Source: Planctomycetota bacterium (GTDB lineage: Bacteria; Planctomycetota; GCA-002687715). Taken from it: DNA of 36,657 bases. Under the pieces are notes generated by a model. The model was given only the letters and a program-made list of their open reading frames with translations, did no database searches and had not been told where the DNA came from. A program made the position numbers and the translations under genes. The stretch spans positions 1 to 36,657 of the forward strand of contig SIAO01000021.1 in the NCBI GenBank assembly GCA_009691765.1, written 5' to 3'. How positions within the stretch are numbered: position 1 is the first letter of the stretch; each line of letters opens with the position of its first letter. Positions 24,144 through 32,161 of this stretch are shown here, one piece after another.

Positions 24144-25346
24144 TTAGCGCTTAACAAGGACGGCTGGATAAGCAGTCAATGCCAGCACAGAAAGAGCTGC
24201 GGATGCCACGGCATCGCGGGTGACGCTGCAATACGCGGAATTGAAACTCGTGCCGGCGCCATTTTGAGTGCATTCGAGCATCCGTTCCAGCGCCGTCAAC
24301 GAGCCGCTGCGCCCATAGAAAGACAAGGCGAAAGCCTCATTCTGTCCTGGTGGAAGTACTGTAAGCGCCACCTCTCCATGGATGAGTTTCTCACGGTATG
24401 CATCAATAGCCGCGAGCGGGTCCGTCGAGGCCGCACGACTTCCTGGTGCATAGAGCATAGGACCCTCCGCTCTGCAAAGGGATAAGAATGCGCGCAACCG
24501 CTCAATAGGCCCTTCCAGCCCGGCATGATGCGCGCGCTGGGCTACAAGCAGCGTTTCCAGAGGCCAAATGGAAATGACACTATTTCCAGTCAGGGAATCG
24601 CTGTAACCAAACCCGCCGTCATCCTTTTGGCGGGCCAGCAACGCGGACAATCCCTTGCGAATGGGCCCATCAAAGCGGCGCCCGCCAGCCTCCTTGGGGC
24701 ATTGCAATAGAGCCGTGAGAGCTGGCGCGTGGTTATACATGGCGTCACTCAATGGTGGGCCGAAAAGGCCATCCGCATCCTGTTGGCGCAGCACATACTC
24801 GCTCGCCCGCAACAGGGTCTGAGCACAGTCCGGACGCTCGCACACCGTCAGCAAGGCCTGCATGCTCAATCCTGTAATACCTACTGCATAGCGTTGCGCG
24901 GATTCGCCACCGCCACAGATGGAGCCGTCGGCGGCTTGGGCATCAAGTATGTGCGCGAGGGCATCGTCGTGCAGGCGCGTGAGTTCCACAGCGCGCTCGC
25001 GAGGCCTTGGCGCGATATAGGGATACAGGATGACAAGCAGCGTCAGCAACAGCCCCGTAATCACCACGCCAATCAGCAACCCTGTGCGCCCGGACCTTGG
25101 TGGTTCTCGAAATGCACCCGATGGAATCTGCCCGCGCAGCCGGCGCTCGAACGCCCCGCCTGCAGTGCCCTCGTCACCCCAGCGCCGTTGCAGGCTACGC
25201 AAGACCGTGAGGTCCTCTCGACAATCGGGGCATGCGGCCACATGAGTGGTCAGTTCCGCAGCGTGCTGCGGGTTTAGACCGCCATGAACAAGGTCCGGCA
25301 ATTCCGCCGCGCGTGGGCAGAACTCAGAAGGAGATGGCTGTGTCAT
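24144..25346 (-). CDS. Membrane anti-sigma factor with terpenoid-cyclase-like extracytoplasmic domain
   Basis: 400 residues. Residues ~1-55 hold a zinc anti-sigma motif (HVAACPDC, H-x3-C-x2-C, with an upstream Cys). A hydrophobic helix (GLLIGVVITGLLLTLLVILYPYIAP, ~85-110) follows. The rest (~125-400) contains repeats of the squalene-hopene/prenyltransferase alpha-toroid type: DAQAADGSICG, QQDADGLFGPPLSDAMYNHAPALTALLQ-like and RQKDDGGFGYSD, separated by helical hairpins. The protein should hold the adjacent ECF sigma factor at the membrane until the outside domain senses something. ATG 25346 is chosen: it begins the anti-sigma domain and overlaps the end of the sigma gene by 23 nt, implying coupled translation. 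Confidence 0.82.
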   Translation of the reverse strand: MTQPSPSEFCPRAAELPDLVHGGLNPQHAAELTTHVAACPDCREDLTVLRSLQRRWGDEGTAGGAFERRLRGQIPSGAFREPPRSGRTGLLIGVVITGLLLTLLVILYPYIAPRPRERAVELTRLHDDALAHILDAQAADGSICGGGESAQRYAVGITGLSMQALLTVCERPDCAQTLLRASEYVLRQQDADGLFGPPLSDAMYNHAPALTALLQCPKEAGGRRFDGPIRKGLSALLARQKDDGGFGYSDSLTGNSVISIWPLETLLVAQRAHHAGLEGPIERLRAFLSLCRAEGPMLYAPGSRAASTDPLAAIDAYREKLIHGEVALTVLPPGQNEAFALSFYGRSGSLTALERMLECTQNGAGTSFNSAYCSVTRDAVASAALSVLALTAYPAVLVKR

Positions 25347-25905
25347 GAGCACCCATCGAAGCGCGAAGTTGGCGCAACGCATGAAATGCACGCGACTTCA
25401 CAGTGCCTTCCGGAATGGTCATGACCGCGGCTATCTCGGAATAGGACAGGCCGCCGTAAATGCTGAACACTAGGACTTGCCGGTGGGCATCGCTCAGTGC
25501 GGACAGCGCTTCCGTCAACTCCATCCGTTCAGCTTGCGCGAGGCTGGCGCGGAAGTGGCACGAAGTCTCGAGGCCGCCCGGCGCTGACACATGCTTCTCA
25601 CGGCGTTGGCGGCTACGACAGAAGTCCATCCACGCGTTGCGTGCGATGCGAAAGAAGAAAGCGCGAAAGGGAGCCATGGGTTTGTAGCGCGGCGCTGCTT
25701 GCAGCAAACGCAAAAAAGTATCCTGCGCAGCATCTTCCGCTTCGTCATGATGAGCGCCGAGGCGCATGTAGAGGTTCAACAAGGGGCGCTGCAAACGACG
25801 CACCAACAAGAAATACGCAGCCTCCGACCCAGCCGCGGCGGCCAGCATCAGCGCTGTTTCGTCGCCTTGCTCTTCAAAGGGCTTGTTTCCTGCTTGGTCT
25901 GACAT
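25324..25905 (-). CDS. ECF-type RNA polymerase sigma factor
   Basis: 193 residues. Region 2 is AAYFLLVRRLQRPLLNLYMRL...DEAEDAAQDTFLRLLQAAPRY...FRAFFFRIARNAWMDFCR, including the -10 recognition helix. Region 4 is ALSALSDAHRQVLVFSIYGGLSYSEIAAVMTIPEGTVKSRAFHALRQLR with its helix-turn-helix. It redirects RNA polymerase to a specific regulon when released by the overlapping anti-sigma. ATG 25905 is used; TTG 25914 is an in-frame alternative and has TAAGCT (25924-25919) 4 nt upstream. It lies 30 nt after the ftcD-like gene on the same strand. Target promoters cannot be named from this window. Confidence 0.9.
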   Translation of the reverse strand: MSDQAGNKPFEEQGDETALMLAAAAGSEAAYFLLVRRLQRPLLNLYMRLGAHHDEAEDAAQDTFLRLLQAAPRYKPMAPFRAFFFRIARNAWMDFCRSRQRREKHVSAPGGLETSCHFRASLAQAERMELTEALSALSDAHRQVLVFSIYGGLSYSEIAAVMTIPEGTVKSRAFHALRQLRASMGAHDTAISF

Positions 25906-25935
25906 GATGACCAATTCCAGCTTACCGTGACGGGG

Positions 25936-27621
25936 TCACGCTTCCATACGGCTGAGAAAGGAACTTTGGACAGACGCTGCGGCGGGACGGATAGAAGCCA
26001 TGGCCCGTGCAGCTTGCGCCCGAGCCTGAGCAACCCATGCCACAGATTGATCCAACTCATGGATATTAGTGAGCACGTTGTAAAGTGCCCCTTCCGCCGC
26101 TGCGAGCGCGCAAGCCGCCGCCGTCGCCGCATCACTGGCGGCGTTGCGATTGCCCTTTTGCAGCACCTCACTGGCTATGGCCAACACCGAAGGTATGCGC
26201 TCCAAGACGCTCATGGGCACTGCCACGGCCCCACGAGTGGCCACATCCATCGCGGCAGCTCTGGTCGCCGCCTCAACAGGACTGGTCTTGGGCAAGCGCA
26301 TTGCAGCCATGTAGGCATCGAAGGCCGCGGTGTCTTCATCGATCGCTCGCAGGAATACGCCCTTCAAGCTCTGTGAAGTTTCAGCGATGCGGTTGTTGTC
26401 TTGATCGTGCTGCTCATAACCCTTCTTGCCCACCGTGAGGTTCGCCACCATGGAACACAACGCTGCCGCGAGGCTCGCCACGAGAGCCGCCACGCTGCCG
26501 CCCCCTGGCGCAGGTGATGCACTGGCGAGTTCATCCGCGAAGGCCTCCAAGGAAAGGCCCGCGAGGGTCTTGGTCTCCGCGCGCAAGCGGTATTCAATAA
26601 TCGACTGCGTCGGCACGAAGGGTTTCAGTTCGGCGAGGCCCAGACTTTGCACGGCCACTTCGATCAAACGCCCATCACTCTGGCCAGAGCACTGACCTTG
26701 GCGTTTCAGATAATGCCTTCCGGCTTGCAGCAATGCCGCCAGTGGCACAAGCCCCACCAATTCCGAGCCAGTCACGCGGGCGCCGAGGGCGCGAGCTTCT
26801 TCCTCTGCCGCATCGAACACCGCTTCGACGCCAGTGGTATTGAAGTCGCACACATTCACCGACACTTGTGCACGAGCGTATTCCTCGATGATCCAGCCCA
26901 CGGCCTTCACGCTCTTCAGCCTCCCCGGCGTGGTCAACGTGCGCCCTTGAGCGTCCTTCAGAAGTTTGCCGTCGGCTCCGCGCTGTGGTGTCCCCTGCTC
27001 GCGAATGGCGTTGGCTACATCTGAAGCCAGCTTCTTCGCACGAGTATTCAGATTCACATTGAATGCGATGAGGAACGGGCGCGCGCCGATCACGCTGGCA
27101 CCACTTTGCGCGTTGAACTGCGCCGGCCCATAATCTGGCTTCCAGGCAGGGTCGGCGAGCTTCGCTGCGAGCCCCTCGTATTCACCAGCGCGGACATCAG
27201 CGAGATTGCGACGCTGAGCAGTGGCCGCAGCCGCTTCGTACAGATACACAGATATGCCCAATTCGTTGCCCACGCGCTTGCCGAGGCGTCGCGCGAGTTC
27301 CGCACATTCCTCCATACTGACGCCGCTCACAGGAATGAAGGGGCAGACATCGGTGGCGCCAATGCGCGCATGCTCGCCTTTGTGCTGACGCATGTCGATG
27401 AGTTGCTGCGCGACGCGGATTCCTTGGAATGCGGCTTCAAGCACGGCCTCAGGAGCCCCGACCAAAGTCATGACCGTGCGGTTGGTGGCAGCGCCCGGAT
27501 CCACATCCAGCACCCGCGCGCCAGCAACGCTATCCAACGCCTTGGCGATGGCGTCAATAATGCTGCGCTCGCGACCTTCGGAAAAATTGGGCACACACTC
27601 AACGATGCGCTCGATGCTCAT
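25936..27621 (-). CDS. ftcD: Bifunctional glutamate formimidoyltransferase/formimidoyl-THF cyclodeaminase
   Basis: 561 residues, close to the animal FTCD length. Residues ~1-325: formiminotransferase N and C subdomains (IVECVPNFSEGRE, GEHARIGATDVCPFIPV, then NVNLNTR and the GRLKSVKAVGWIIEEYARAQVS region). Residues ~350-561: cyclodeaminase four-helix domain (SPAPGGGSVAALVASLAAAL, MVANLTVGKKGY, AAMDVATRGAVAVPM). It transfers the formimino group of formimino-glutamate to tetrahydrofolate and deaminates it to methenyl-THF, the last step of one histidine degradation route. ATG 27621 has GAGGACC about 6 nt upstream; a longer frame to 27663 has no homology. Follows the rep-like gene by 61 nt on the same strand; no hut genes are near. 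Confidence 0.95.
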   Translation of the reverse strand: MSIERIVECVPNFSEGRERSIIDAIAKALDSVAGARVLDVDPGAATNRTVMTLVGAPEAVLEAAFQGIRVAQQLIDMRQHKGEHARIGATDVCPFIPVSGVSMEECAELARRLGKRVGNELGISVYLYEAAAATAQRRNLADVRAGEYEGLAAKLADPAWKPDYGPAQFNAQSGASVIGARPFLIAFNVNLNTRAKKLASDVANAIREQGTPQRGADGKLLKDAQGRTLTTPGRLKSVKAVGWIIEEYARAQVSVNVCDFNTTGVEAVFDAAEEEARALGARVTGSELVGLVPLAALLQAGRHYLKRQGQCSGQSDGRLIEVAVQSLGLAELKPFVPTQSIIEYRLRAETKTLAGLSLEAFADELASASPAPGGGSVAALVASLAAALCSMVANLTVGKKGYEQHDQDNNRIAETSQSLKGVFLRAIDEDTAAFDAYMAAMRLPKTSPVEAATRAAAMDVATRGAVAVPMSVLERIPSVLAIASEVLQKGNRNAASDAATAAACALAAAEGALYNVLTNIHELDQSVAWVAQARAQAARAMASIRPAAASVQSSFLSRMEA

Positions 27622-27682
27622 GCGTAGGTCCTCGGGGGCCGCCACAACGTAGCGCCCGCACAACGCAGGAGCAACGAATGCA

Positions 27683-29722
27683 TCAAGTCGCGCTTGGGCC
27701 CTTCAATTTGGCGCGAATGGTGGCAGCGAAGGACTTGGCTACGTCGTCGGCTGCGGGAGTCTGGCGGTCGTCAGCCACGGGTTCGATCAAGTCGTCACCC
27801 AATTCTTCGAGGAAGCGGCTGGGTTTCGAGGGGATGACGCGTCCACGTCGAGTGCGCTGCAGAGTGTGCGACAAATAGAGCGTGCGGCGCGCGCGTGTGA
27901 TGCCCACATAGAAGAGGCGCCGCTCTTCTTCGATAGCGTTACTTGTGTGCCCAGGATTGTCCTCCAAGGCATCTTCCTCTTCCGCCACAGTGCGGCCATG
28001 CGGCAGCAGCCCCTCTTCGAGTCCCACGAGGAACACAACCGGATATTCGAGGCCCTTGGCACCGTGCATAGTGAGCAGGGTCACACCGCGCTTCTTGTCG
28101 TCCTTGTCATCTTTGCGCTGTTCATCCCCGAGCGCGATCGCATCGAGAAATGCACCAATGTCCGCGGTGCCATGCTCGCGCCCAAGTTGAATCACTTCAT
28201 CCACCACCTGATCGCGTGTCGCCAGCTCGCGCGCGTCTTCAGTCACCATTTTCAAGTGATGCCGATAGGCGGTCTGATCCACGAGGTATTCGAGCGCGGC
28301 CCCAAGACCCGTGAGGCTGCGTGTTTCCAACTCAGCGAGCAATCCAAGAAATGTGCGCCCACCTTCACGCGCCGTTCCTGACAATTCCGCGCCATGTGTA
28401 CGCAAAGCCGCCAAAAGCCCCGTGCGCTCTGCAGCAGCGTATTCGGCAAGTTTCTCAACACTGCTACGCCCGAAGCCACGCGCTGGCGTATTAATCACGC
28501 GCAAAAACGCGGCGTCATCCACAGGATTGCGCAGCAGGCGGAAATGGCACAAAAGATCGCGCACTTCGCGGCGGTCAAAGAACGAACGCGTGCCCACCAC
28601 GTGATAGGGAATCTGTCGCGTGCGCAACGCCTGCTCAAGCGGGCGACACTGCACGTTGGCGCGAAAGAGCACCGCCAGATCTTCATACTGCTGCCCAGCG
28701 CGCACCAAAGCTCCAATGCGGCTGGCAATGAAATCGGTTTCGTCCTTCTCGTCTTCAGCGCGATACAGTTGCGGCTTCTCGCCCTCCCCTGCAGCACTCC
28801 ACAACTTCTTCCCGCGGCGCTGCGTGTTGTTGGCGATCACAGCATTGGCCGCCTGCAAGATGGCACCAGTGGAACGGTAGTTCTGTTCCAGCGCGATCAC
28901 TTTCGCTCCGGGAAAATCTTTCTGGAAACTCAGAATGCGACTCGGGTCGGCGCCGCGCCATCCATAGATTGATTGATCATCATCGCCGACCACACACAAA
29001 TTGCGGCGCGTTCCCGCCATGGCACGCAACATGCGGTACTGACAAGCGTTGGTGTCTTGATACTCATCCACGAGCAGCCACTGCCAACGCTGCTGCAATT
29101 CAGCGCGGAGCGCAGCGTCGTTCTCCATGAGATGCAGCGGTTTCAAAATGAGGTCATCGAAATCCACCAACCGACGCCGTTGCAGCAAATCTTCGTAGCG
29201 CTCGAACGCGCGCGCCGCGCCTTCTTCCATAGCGTCATTGGATTCTTCCAGCGCCGCATCTGGCCCAATAGCCGCGTTCTTCCACAGCGAGATGCGGAAG
29301 CGTGCCCAGCGCGGATTCACCACATCGCGACGCACACCACATTCACGCAGCGCATCCGAGGTCATTTCCGCTTGATCGGCTTCGTCGGCAATTTCCACCG
29401 TCGGAGTGCCATTGCGTGAGGCATGCCCCCGCAAGAGTCGCAGTCCGAGGCTGTGAAACGTGCTGATCACCATGCCGCCCAGATCTCGCCCTTTCAACAA
29501 CTTCTGCACACGCTCTTTCATCTCGCGCGCAGCCTTGTTGGTGAAGGTCACCGCGAGAATCTGCCCAGGAGTGGCGCCACGCTCGAGCAACTCTGCAATA
29601 CGGCAAATGACCACGCGGGTCTTGCCCGTGCCCGCGCCCGCCAATACCAACAACGGGCCCTCGGTTTGGCGCACTGCGGCGAGCTGCTGCGGATTCAGTC
29701 CTTGGTGATGGGCGGGTGGCAT
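27683..29722 (-). CDS. rep: Rep-type SF1 DNA helicase
   Basis: 679 residues. N-terminus LNPQQLAAV, Walker A AGAGTGKT, FTNKAAREMKERV, STFHSLGLRLL, Walker B LLVDEYQDTN, motif III VGDDDQSIYGWRGADP, EQNYRST, motif V LLTMHGAKGLEYPVVF and motif VI EERRLFYVGITRARRTLYL. The STFHSLGL and AREMKERV segments are closer to E. coli Rep than to UvrD. It helps forks pass protein barriers and may assist repair. ATG 29722 is chosen over the open frame to 29791, which would overlap the divergent P-loop gene. TAGCTT (29747-29742) lies 19 nt upstream. The C-terminal tail (residues ~630-679) is variable and Ala/Asp-rich. Confidence 0.93.
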   Translation of the reverse strand: MPPAHHQGLNPQQLAAVRQTEGPLLVLAGAGTGKTRVVICRIAELLERGATPGQILAVTFTNKAAREMKERVQKLLKGRDLGGMVISTFHSLGLRLLRGHASRNGTPTVEIADEADQAEMTSDALRECGVRRDVVNPRWARFRISLWKNAAIGPDAALEESNDAMEEGAARAFERYEDLLQRRRLVDFDDLILKPLHLMENDAALRAELQQRWQWLLVDEYQDTNACQYRMLRAMAGTRRNLCVVGDDDQSIYGWRGADPSRILSFQKDFPGAKVIALEQNYRSTGAILQAANAVIANNTQRRGKKLWSAAGEGEKPQLYRAEDEKDETDFIASRIGALVRAGQQYEDLAVLFRANVQCRPLEQALRTRQIPYHVVGTRSFFDRREVRDLLCHFRLLRNPVDDAAFLRVINTPARGFGRSSVEKLAEYAAAERTGLLAALRTHGAELSGTAREGGRTFLGLLAELETRSLTGLGAALEYLVDQTAYRHHLKMVTEDARELATRDQVVDEVIQLGREHGTADIGAFLDAIALGDEQRKDDKDDKKRGVTLLTMHGAKGLEYPVVFLVGLEEGLLPHGRTVAEEEDALEDNPGHTSNAIEEERRLFYVGITRARRTLYLSHTLQRTRRGRVIPSKPSRFLEELGDDLIEPVADDRQTPAADDVAKSFAATIRAKLKGPSAT

Positions 29723-29741
29723 GGGTGAGGCTCGGCGTGAG

Positions 29742-29751
29742 AAGCTATCTT
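29742..29751. promoter_or_regulatory. Overlapping divergent -10 elements for the rep and P-loop protein genes
   Basis: TATCTT (29746-29751, plus) ends 6 nt before GTG 29758. TAGCTT (29747-29742, minus) lies 19 nt before ATG 29722. Both fit TANNNT and share the central TA, exactly as at 1242-1251; the two sites read AAGCTATCTT and ATGCTACCTT. Confidence 0.45.
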
Positions 29752-29757
29752 GCACCC

Positions 29758-30459
29758 GTGAGCCGTCCAACGTCGCAGCAAATTGCACCACCTACCTGCT
29801 CTGCAGAGCAACGCCTCAATGTGCGCAGCGACTTCCCTTCGCTGCTTCATGTTGTGGGCATCGCAGGCACTGGCAGCAATTCCGGCAAGACCACATTCGC
29901 CGAGGCCTTGATTCTGGCATTGGCGCAGCAAGGCCTGCCCGTGGCCGCATTGAAAGTCACCCGCGCACACGATGGCGAATGCCCCATCGGCGATAGCTCG
30001 TGCCTCGTGTGCAGCACAGCAGGCTCGAGTTTCCGCATCGTCAGCGATGCGCGCACGCTCGCGATGCGTGGCAAAGACACGGGGCGTTATGTCGAGGCCG
30101 GTGCGACGCAGGTGCGTTGGCTCGTCACCAATCCACAAAGCGTCGCAACTGGAATGCGGGCCGTGCTCGCACATTTCACCAACCCTTGCATTCTGGTTGC
30201 CGAGGGCAACTCGTTCTGTGATTTCGTCGCAGTAGACCAACTCTTGATGGTCTGCGGCGCGAACACCCCCAAGCCCTCAACGGCGGTGCTGCTGCCGCGT
30301 GTCAGCACCTTTGTCGACGCTGGCGGCACGCTCGCCGACGTGCACGCACCGATGCCAATGCCAGCTCAGGCCGCGTTGCTGACCATGCCCGCTGCGCTTG
30401 AAGCGGTGGTCCGCGCCACTCCCACCGAAGTTCTTGCCCGCCTGCGCGGTGAGCTGTAG
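29758..30459 (+). CDS. MobB-like P-loop NTPase with a cysteine motif
   Basis: About 233 residues. A deviant Walker A, GIAGTGSNSGKTT, followed by ALILALAQQGLPVAALKVTRAHDG, is the MobB/dethiobiotin-synthetase style P-loop start. Next comes CPIGDSSCLVC, a Cys-x7-Cys-x2-Cys cluster that could bind zinc or iron-sulfur, then GKDTGRYVEAGATQVRWLV, a switch-like region, and NPCILVAEGNSF. MobB assists molybdenum cofactor maturation; whether this protein does is unknown and no moa/mob genes are near. GTG 29758 follows TATCTT by 6 nt; the longer frame from 29716 would overlap the rep start. Selenium-dependent molybdenum enzymes would give a link to selD, but nothing in the window shows this. Confidence 0.65.
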   Translation: MSRPTSQQIAPPTCSAEQRLNVRSDFPSLLHVVGIAGTGSNSGKTTFAEALILALAQQGLPVAALKVTRAHDGECPIGDSSCLVCSTAGSSFRIVSDARTLAMRGKDTGRYVEAGATQVRWLVTNPQSVATGMRAVLAHFTNPCILVAEGNSFCDFVAVDQLLMVCGANTPKPSTAVLLPRVSTFVDAGGTLADVHAPMPMPAQAALLTMPAALEAVVRATPTEVLARLRGEL

Positions 30460-30480
30460 ATTCGCGCCTTGGGCGTCACC

Positions 30481-31659
30481 ATGCCTCGCTTCCGCAACAT
30501 GATTCATGGATCCATTGTGCTGCTGGCCAGCATGCTGCTCTGCGCCTGCCCTGAAAACGCCGCTCCTGCGACCGCTTTGAAAGCCACGCCGCCGCCAACG
30601 GCCGCGGCGATTCTCGCCAAGGCACAACAAGCGCACGGCGGAGCCGCCGCCTTGACGGCCGTCACCAGCCTGCATGTGCGTTCGCTCCTCAGTCGCGGCG
30701 TGCATGGCTGGGAATCCGAAGTGCACTTCAGCCTCCCTGGTTGCTTTCTGCAACGCATCGACACAGGCGATGTGGTCATCACGCATGGCTGCGATGGCAA
30801 TGTTGTGTGGGCGGCCCTCGATGGAACTTTGGTGCCGCTATCCGACGCCGAGCGCGCAACACTCCAAGAGCAGAGCTTGTTGCTGCGTCCAGATTTCCTC
30901 GTGCGCTTCGGTGATGCTGCGCACTACACCATCAGCACGAGCGAAGGCCCGCCAGGGTTGTTGCACATCCAATCGCGGCCACGCAAGGGTCCTGGCGGAC
31001 CATGGCGCATGAGCTTCGATCCGCTCACCGGCCTACTCGCGGCCATCATCTTGCAGCCTGATAGCGCAGGCCGCACCACCGAGTTGCGCTTCAGCGACTA
31101 CCGCAATGCAGGTCTTGTGAAAACTCCTTGGTTGGCCCGCTGGTTTCATGACGGCGTAGAAACCGCTACGAACTGTGTAACCACGCTCGAGCACTCCATC
31201 GCGATCGACGCTGGAATCTACACAGCCCCAGTGCTCGCCCCTCCAGCGATTCATGAAGGCACGTTGAGCGCAGCCCCGACGCTCCGTGTGACGACGCAAG
31301 ATTGGGCGCAAGGCGCAGCGGCCCTGGATGATTTCTTGCACCGCTCGGGTGTTGAACGCGCAGGCCCTATGGTGGCTGAGTGCATGGAGGGCAAGATCAC
31401 GAGCATGTCGCTTGGAATCACGGTTCTGCCTGAGCCGTTTTGCGGCCCTCTCGCTGAGGATGCGGTGATGGCTTGCCTGCAACCGCGCTCCCGCCACTTG
31501 CGCTTGCTCATGACTGGCAAAGACATGGCAGACATTCTCAGTCGGCCCCATGACTTGCGCGAAGAAGCGTCACGTCGTGGGCTCACGCCTCTGGGCCCGC
31601 TGCGCGTGGTTCAATGGGGCACAGACTTCTGGATCCTGCAACTCCCGTTGGAGAACTGA
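30481..31659 (+). CDS. Lipoprotein, LolA/outer-membrane-sorting-like fold, unknown function
   Basis: 392 residues. A lipoprotein signal ends LASMLLCAC, with lipidation at the first or second Cys. The opening ILAKAQQAHGGAAALTAVTSLHVRS is the start found in LolA/LppX-like beta-barrel-half proteins that bind lipids. Residues ~80-250 alternate strands (HFSLPGCFLQRIDTGDVVITHGCDGNVVWAALDG, MSFDPLTGLLAAII). The C-terminal third (from about 265) is not recognised. ATG 30481 is used; an in-frame TTG 30469 lies exactly 6 nt after TAGATT (30457-30462) and could be a leaderless start. Followed 4 nt later by a small unknown gene with which it forms an operon. Confidence 0.72.
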   Translation: MPRFRNMIHGSIVLLASMLLCACPENAAPATALKATPPPTAAAILAKAQQAHGGAAALTAVTSLHVRSLLSRGVHGWESEVHFSLPGCFLQRIDTGDVVITHGCDGNVVWAALDGTLVPLSDAERATLQEQSLLLRPDFLVRFGDAAHYTISTSEGPPGLLHIQSRPRKGPGGPWRMSFDPLTGLLAAIILQPDSAGRTTELRFSDYRNAGLVKTPWLARWFHDGVETATNCVTTLEHSIAIDAGIYTAPVLAPPAIHEGTLSAAPTLRVTTQDWAQGAAALDDFLHRSGVERAGPMVAECMEGKITSMSLGITVLPEPFCGPLAEDAVMACLQPRSRHLRLLMTGKDMADILSRPHDLREEASRRGLTPLGPLRVVQWGTDFWILQLPLEN

Positions 31660-31663
31660 GGCC

Positions 31664-32155
31664 ATGAACACACCCCGCGCCTGCGTGATCGTTGCTCCAG
31701 ATGAAGAGACCGCGCGCGATGAAGCTCTCGCCAACACCGTCGTCGGCGATCATGTGTTTTTCGCGCTGCCTGACAGCAAAGCTGCGGCACAGTTGGCGGA
31801 GACCTTCCGCGACCGCGATGCCTTTGCAGCGAGCGTTGGGCTTGATGTCGGGCCACGGTCACTGATCACCAGTGTCATCCTCGCGCACGGCGGCATCGAC
31901 TATCTGCTCGTGGTGCTGCGTCCGACCGACCAAGCGATCCACGAATGCGAGCCGGCAGAACTCTTGGATGGCTCCGTCGAGCTGCCGTGGAACCTGTTGC
32001 GTGCAGCCTCGCCCTTCCTGCGCGAGCGCAAGGGATGCGCAGAGTTCGTCGTGCAAGGCGCCGGAGCAACTGCAGAGGTCACTGCGGCCGCATTGACCGC
32101 CCTTGCCGAAGTCTGGACCAAGGCCACCGGTTTACGCGCTACGTTGCGCCGCTAA
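31664..32155 (+). CDS. Small conserved-looking protein, unknown function
   Basis: 163 residues, cytoplasmic by composition. It starts MNTPRACVIVAPDEETARDEALAN, has VILAHGGIDYLLVVLRPT, SVELPWNLLRAASPF and an Ala-rich C-terminal helix. No family recognised. ATG 31664 has GAGG 3-4 nt upstream (partly overlapping the previous stop), and the 4-nt gap to the lipoprotein gene indicates co-transcription. Good codon use and clear start argue for a real gene. It ends 6 nt before the convergent transporter stop. Confidence 0.7.
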   Translation: MNTPRACVIVAPDEETARDEALANTVVGDHVFFALPDSKAAAQLAETFRDRDAFAASVGLDVGPRSLITSVILAHGGIDYLLVVLRPTDQAIHECEPAELLDGSVELPWNLLRAASPFLRERKGCAEFVVQGAGATAEVTAAALTALAEVWTKATGLRATLRR

Positions 32156-32161
32156 ATTGCG

